Below the pieces are notes generated by a model that saw only the letters and a list, made by a program, of their open reading frames with translations, ran no database searches and had not been told where the DNA came from. The position numbers and the translations under genes are program-made. A stretch of 64,000 bases of DNA from Balanoglossus misakiensis (lineage: Eukaryota > Hemichordata). The stretch is taken from NCBI GenBank assembly GCA_040954595.2, contig CM082576.2, forward strand, positions 1,178,001-1,242,000, read 5' to 3'. Below, piece after piece: positions 58,960 through 64,000 of the stretch; position 1 is the first letter of the stretch, and the number at the start of each line of letters is the position of its first letter.

Positions 58960-61595
58960 TTTTGGATGATTTTCATGAGCTATAACCCATGATTTTTATC
59001 AAAAATCGAAGAAATTTCGAAATTCCCCAAAGTCGAAAAATCGCCATTTTCGGATGATTTTCATGAGCTATAACCCATGATTTTTATCAAAAATCGAAGA
59101 AATTTCGAAATTCCCCAAAGTCGAAAAATCGTCATTTTCGGATGATTTTCTTGAGCTATAACCCATGATTTTGATCAAAAATCGAAGAAATTTCGAAATT
59201 CCCCAAAGTCGAAAAATCGCCATTTTCGGATGATTTTCATGAGCTATAACCCATGATTTTTATCAAAAATCGAAGAAATTTCGAAATTCCCCAAAGTCGA
59301 AAAAATCGCCATTTTCGGATGATTTTCATGAGCTATAACCCATGATTTTTATCAAAATCGAAGAAATTTCGAAATTCCCCAAAGTCGAAAAATCGCCATT
59401 TTCGGATGATTTTCATGAGCTATAACCCATGATTTTTATCAAAAATCGAAGAAATTCGAAATTCCCCAAAGTCGAAAAATCGCCATTTTCGGATGATTTT
59501 CATGAGCTATAACCCATGATTTTTATCAAAAATCGAAGAAATTTCGAAATTCCCCGAAGTCGAAAAATCGCCATTTTCGGATGATTTTCATGAGCTATAA
59601 CCCATGATTTTTATCAAAAATCGAAGAAATTTCGAAATTCCCCAAAGTCGAAAAATCGCCATTTTCGGATGATTTTCATGAGCTATAACCCATGATTTTT
59701 ATCAAAAATCGAAGAAATTTCGAAATTCCCCAAAGTCGAAAAATCGCCATTTTCGGATGATTTTCGTGAGCTATAACCCATGATTTTTATCAAAAATCGA
59801 AGAAATTTCGAAATTCCCCAAAGTCGAAAAATCGCCATTTTCGGATGATTTTCGTGAGCTATAACCCATGATTTTTATCAAAAATCGAAGAAATTTCGAA
59901 ATTCCCCAAAGTCGAAAAATCGCCATTTTCGGATGATTTTCGTGAGCTATAACCCATGATTTTTATCAAAAATCGAAGAAATTTCGAAATTCCCCAAAGT
60001 TGAAAAATCGTCATTTTCGGATGATTTTCGTGAGCTATAACCCATGATTTTTATCAAAAATCGAAGAAATTTCGAAATTCCCCAAAGTCGAAAAATCGCC
60101 ATTTTCGGATGATTTTCGTGAGCTATAACCCATGATTTTTATCAAAAATCGAAGAAATTTCCGAAATTTCCCAAAGTCGAAAATCGTCATTTTCGGATGA
60201 TTTTCGTGAGCTATAACCCATGATTTTTATCAAAAATCGAAGAAATTTCGAAATTTCCCAAAGTCGAAAAATCGCCATTTTCGGATGATTTTCGTGAGCT
60301 ATAACCCATGATTTTTATCAAAATCGAAGAAATTTCGAAATTCCCCAAAGTCGAAAAATCGCCATTTTCGGATGATTTTCGTGAGCTATAACCCATGATT
60401 TTTTATCAAAAATCGAAGAAATTTCGAAATTCCCCAAAGTCGAAAAATCGCCATTTTCGGATGATTTTCGTGAGCTATAACCCATGATTTTTATCAAAAA
60501 TCGAAGAAATTTCGAAATTCCCCAAAGTCGAAAAATCGCCATTTTCGGATGATTTTCGTGAGCTATAACCCATGATTTTTATCAAAAATCGAAGAAATTT
60601 CGAAATTCCCCAAAGTCGAAAAATCGCCATTTTCGGATGATTTTCGTGAGCTATAACCCATGATTTTTATCAAAAATCGAAGAAATTTCGAAATTCCCCA
60701 AAGTCGAAAAATCGCCATTTTCGGATGATTTTCGTGAGCTATAACCCATGATTTTTATCAAAAATCGAAGAAATTTCGAAATTCCCCAAAGTCGAAAAAT
60801 CGCCATTTTCGGATGATTTTCGTGAGCTATAACCCATGATTTTTATCAAAAATCGAAGAAATTTCGAAATTCCCCAAAGTCGAAAAATCGCCATTTTCGG
60901 ATGATTTTCGTGAGCTATAACCCATGATTTTTATCAAAAATCGAAGAAATTTCGAAATTCCCCAAAGTCGAAAAATCGCCATTTTCGGATGATTTTCGTG
61001 AGCTATAACCCATGATTTTTATCAAAAATCGAAGAAATTTCGAAATTCCCCAAAGTCGAAAAATTGCCATTTTCGGATGATTTTCGTGAGCTATAACCCA
61101 TGATTTTTATCAAAAATCGAAGAAATTTCGAAATTCCCCAAAGTCGAAAAATCGCCATTTTCGGATGATTTTCGTGAGCTATAACCCATGATTTTTATCA
61201 AAAATCGAAGAAATTTCGAAATTCCCAAAGTCGAAAAATCGCCATTTTCGGATGATTTTCGTGAGCTATAACCCATGATTTTTATCAAAAATCGAAGAAA
61301 TTTCGAAATTCCCCAAAGTCGAAAAATCGCCATTTTCGGATGATTTTCGTGAGCTATAACCCATGATTTTTATCAAAAATCGAAGAAATTTCGAAATTCC
61401 CCGAAGTCGAAAAATCGCCATTTTCGGATGATTTTCGTGAGCTATAACCCATGATTTTTATCAAAAATCGAAGAAATTTCGAAATTCCCCGAAGTCGAAA
61501 AATCGCCATTTTCGGATGATTTTCGTGAGCTATAACCCATGATTTTTATCAAAAATCGAAGAAATTCGAAATTCCCCAAAGTCGAAAAATCGCCA
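58960..61595. repeat. Higher-order repeat copy of about 30 monomers (2.64 kb)
   Basis: Variant monomers occur in a fixed order: TTTTTGGATGATTTTCATG, a CATGAG unit, a TTCTTGAG/TTTTGATC unit (59,149), six CATGAG units, three CGTGAG units, a GTTGAAAAATCGTC unit (59,999), then about two units later a TTCCGAAATT/CGTC unit (60,158). The same order repeats from 61,596 with markers at 61,785, 62,636 and 62,793. The offset is 2,636-2,637 bp, 30 monomers less a few single-base deletions. Confidence 0.8.
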
Positions 61596-64000
61596 TTTTT
61601 GGATGATTTTCATGAGCTATAACCCATGATTTTTATCAAAAATCGAAGAAATTTCGAAATTCCCCAAAGTCGAAAAATCGCCATTTTCGGATGATTTTCA
61701 TGAGCTATAACCATGATTTTTATCAAAAATCGAAGAAATTTCGAAATTCCCCAAAGTCGAAAAATCGTCATTTTCGGATGATTTTCTTGAGCTATAACCC
61801 ATGATTTTGATCAAAAATCGAAGAAATTTCGAAATTCCCCAAAGTCGAAAAATCGCCATTTTCGGATGATTTTCATGAGCTATAACCCATGATTTTTATC
61901 AAAAATCGAAGAAATTTCGAAATTCCCCAAAGTCGAAAATCGCCATTTTCGGATGATTTTCATGAGCTATAACCCATGATTTTTATCAAAAATCGAAGAA
62001 ATTTCGAAATTCCCCAAAGTCGAAAAATCGCCATTTTCGGATGATTTTCATGAGCTATAACCCATGATTTTTATCAAAAATCGAAGAAATTTCGAAATTC
62101 CCCAAAGTCGAAAAATCGCCATTTTCGGATGATTTTCATGAGCTATAACCCATGATTTTTATCAAAAATCGAAGAAATTTCGAAATTCCCCCGAAGTCGA
62201 AAAATCGCCATTTTCGGATGATTTTCATGAGCTATAACCCATGATTTTTATCAAAAATCGAAGAAATTTCGAAATTCCCCAAAGTCGAAAAATCGCCATT
62301 TTCGGATGATTTTCATGAGCTATAACCCATGATTTTTATCAAAAATCGAAGAAATTTCGAAATTCCCCAAAGTCGAAAAATCGCCATTTTCGGATGATTT
62401 TCGTGAGCTATAACCCATGATTTTTATCAAAAATCGAAGAAATTTCGAAATTCCCCAAAGTCGAAAAATCGCCATTTTCGGATGATTTTCGTGAGCTATA
62501 ACCCATGATTTTTATCAAAAATCGAAGAAATTTCGAAATTCCCCAAAGTCGAAAAATCGCCATTTTCGGATGATTTTCGTGAGCTATAACCCATGATTTT
62601 TATCAAAAATCGAAGAAATTTCGAAATTCCCCAAAGTTGAAAAATCGTCATTTTCGGATGATTTTCGTGAGCTATAACCCATGATTTTTATCAAAAATCG
62701 AAGAAATTTCGAAATTCCCCAAAGTCGAAAAATCGCCATTTTCGGATGATTTTCGTGAGCTATAACCCATGATTTTTATCAAAAATCGAAGAAATTCCGA
62801 AATTTCCCAAAGTCGAAAAATCGTCATTTTCGGATGATTTTCGTGAGCTATAACCCATGATTTTTATCAAAAATCGAAGAAATTTCGAAATTTCCCAAAG
62901 TCGAAAATCGCCATTTTCGGATGATTTTCGTGAGCTATAACCCATGATTTTTATCAAAAATCGAAGAAATTTCGAAATTCCCCAAAGTCGAAAAATCGCC
63001 ATTTTCGGATGATTTTCGTGAGCTATAACCCATGATTTTTATCAAAAATCGAAGAAATTTCGAAATTCCCAAAGTCGAAAAATCGCCATTTTCGGATGAT
63101 TTTCGTGAGCTATAACCCATGATTTTTATCAAAAATCGAAGAAATTTCGAAATTCCCCAAAGTCGAAAAATCGCCATTTTCGGATGATTTTCGTGAGCTA
63201 TAACCCATGATTTTTATCAAAAATCGAAGAAATTTCGAAATTCCCCAAAGTCGAAAAATCGCCATTTTCGGATGATTTTCGTGAGCTATAACCCATGATT
63301 TTTATCAAAAATCGAAGAAATTTCGAAATTCCCCAAAGTCGAAAAATCGCCATTTTCGGATGATTTTCGTGAGCTATAACCCATGATTTTTATCAAAAAT
63401 CGAAGAAATTTCGAAATTCCCCAAAGTCGAAAAATCGCCATTTTCGGATGATTTTCGTGAGCTATAACCATGATTTTTATCAAAAATCGAAGAAATTTCG
63501 AAATTCCCAAAGTCGAAAAATCGCCATTTTCGGATGATTTTCGTGAGCTATAACCCATGATTTTTATCAAAAATCGAAGAAATTTCGAAATTCCCCAAAG
63601 TCGAAAAATCGCCATTTTCGGATGATTTTCGTGAGCTATAACCCATGATTTTTATCAAAAATCGAAGAAATTTCGAAATTCCCCAAAGTCGAAAAATCGC
63701 CATTTTCGGGATGATTTTCGTGAGCTATAACCCATGATTTTTATCAAAAATCGAAGAAATTTCGAAATTCCCAAAGTCGAAAAATCGCCATTTTCGGATG
63801 ATTTTCGTGAGCTATAACCCATGATTTTTATCAAAAATCGAAGAAATTTCGAAATTCCCCAAAGTCGAAAAATCGCCATTTTCGGATGATTTTCGTGAGC
63901 TATAACCCATGATTTTTATCAAAAATCGAAGAAATTTCGAAATTCCCCAAAGTCGAAAAATCGCCATTTTCGGATGATTTTCGTGAGCTATAACCCATGA

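Larger units (their letters stand above)
52005..64000. repeat. 88-bp satellite DNA tandem array (about 135 copies, runs off window)
   Basis: Head-to-tail monomers such as GATTTTTATCAAAAATCGAA (first 20 bases, for example at 54241) recur every 88 bp; the same phase returns at 52921, 54241, 55561, 56881 and 58201 (exact multiples of 1320 = 15 x 88). The monomer is about 34% G+C yet has six CpGs, about 2.4 times expectation from its own base content. It contains three self-complementary parts: GATTTTT-ATC-AAAAATC, AATTTCGAAATT and CGAAAA...TTTTCG. No long reading frame persists because 88 is not a multiple of three. Position next to a gene and size fit centromeric, pericentromeric or interstitial satellite; chromosomal location is unknown. 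Confidence 0.98.

Noticed and set aside
58542-63879. Minus-strand open frames of 61-109 codons in the satellite (KIMGYSSRKSSENGDF repeats)
   Set aside because: They are the three frames of the 88-bp monomer read in turn. Stops recur in intact monomers, and frames lengthen only where single-base indels occur. No start, splice or codon pattern supports coding.
52300-64000. CENP-B box in the satellite monomer
   Set aside because: TTTCGGATGATTTTCG has a TTCG and an A at about the right spacing but lacks the CGGG half, so it does not meet the core consensus.
52300-64000. CRISPR array
   Set aside because: The whole 88-bp unit is repeated with no unique spacers, and the context is an animal genome with introns.

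Overview
This is a eukaryotic, almost certainly animal, genomic window: AT-rich, intron-rich, all splice sites GT-AG, with two protein-coding genes on the + strand followed by a very large satellite array. Both genes are bilaterian families with good resemblance to the vertebrate proteins. Scattered TACATGTA and ACCGGT palindromes and short MITE-like elements would suit a marine invertebrate (non-vertebrate deuterostome or lophotrochozoan). That placement is inference; the species cannot be fixed from this sequence.

Gene 1 (1 to 38,946, +) is an inositol-1,4,5-trisphosphate 3-kinase of the ITPKA/B/C type. Seven consecutive exons between 33,984 and 38,946 encode the calmodulin-binding segment and the complete catalytic domain (298 residues), and all exon phases agree. 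Upstream are three separate coding exons that each end in phase 0 at a good donor: a long Ser-rich exon (to 1,064, open to the window edge), a 67-codon exon (19,881-20,081) and a 51-codon exon (29,935-30,087). A 24-nt phase-0 microexon (32,334-32,357, acidic) lies between them and the catalytic exons. The simplest reading is one kinase gene with up to three alternative amino termini, the first being ITPKB-like.

Gene 2 (43,686-49,621, +) is a CCDC85-family coiled-coil protein. Six coding exons join in frame to give 386 residues. A CpG-containing promoter/5' UTR region precedes it. One intron carries a 179-bp MITE with perfect terminal inverted repeats and a TA target-site duplication.

From about 52,005 to the window end (about 12 kb) is an uninterrupted head-to-tail tandem array of an 88-bp AT-rich but CpG-rich monomer, roughly 135 copies, continuing beyond the window. 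Divergent 87-bp monomers form its left edge. Marker variants recur in a fixed order and show nested higher-order repeats, the clearest being 30 monomers (2.64 kb). The second half of the array carries many single-base indels and one scrambled unit, which looks more like assembly or consensus error than biology.

The rest is intron, UTR and intergenic DNA holding small repeats: a near-perfect 140-bp palindrome next to a MITE-like element in a kinase intron, several hairpins, homopolymer tracts and CTCF-like motifs. No rRNA, tRNA, CRISPR or prokaryotic features were seen. The two genes have no obvious shared pathway; they are simply neighbours on the same strand.
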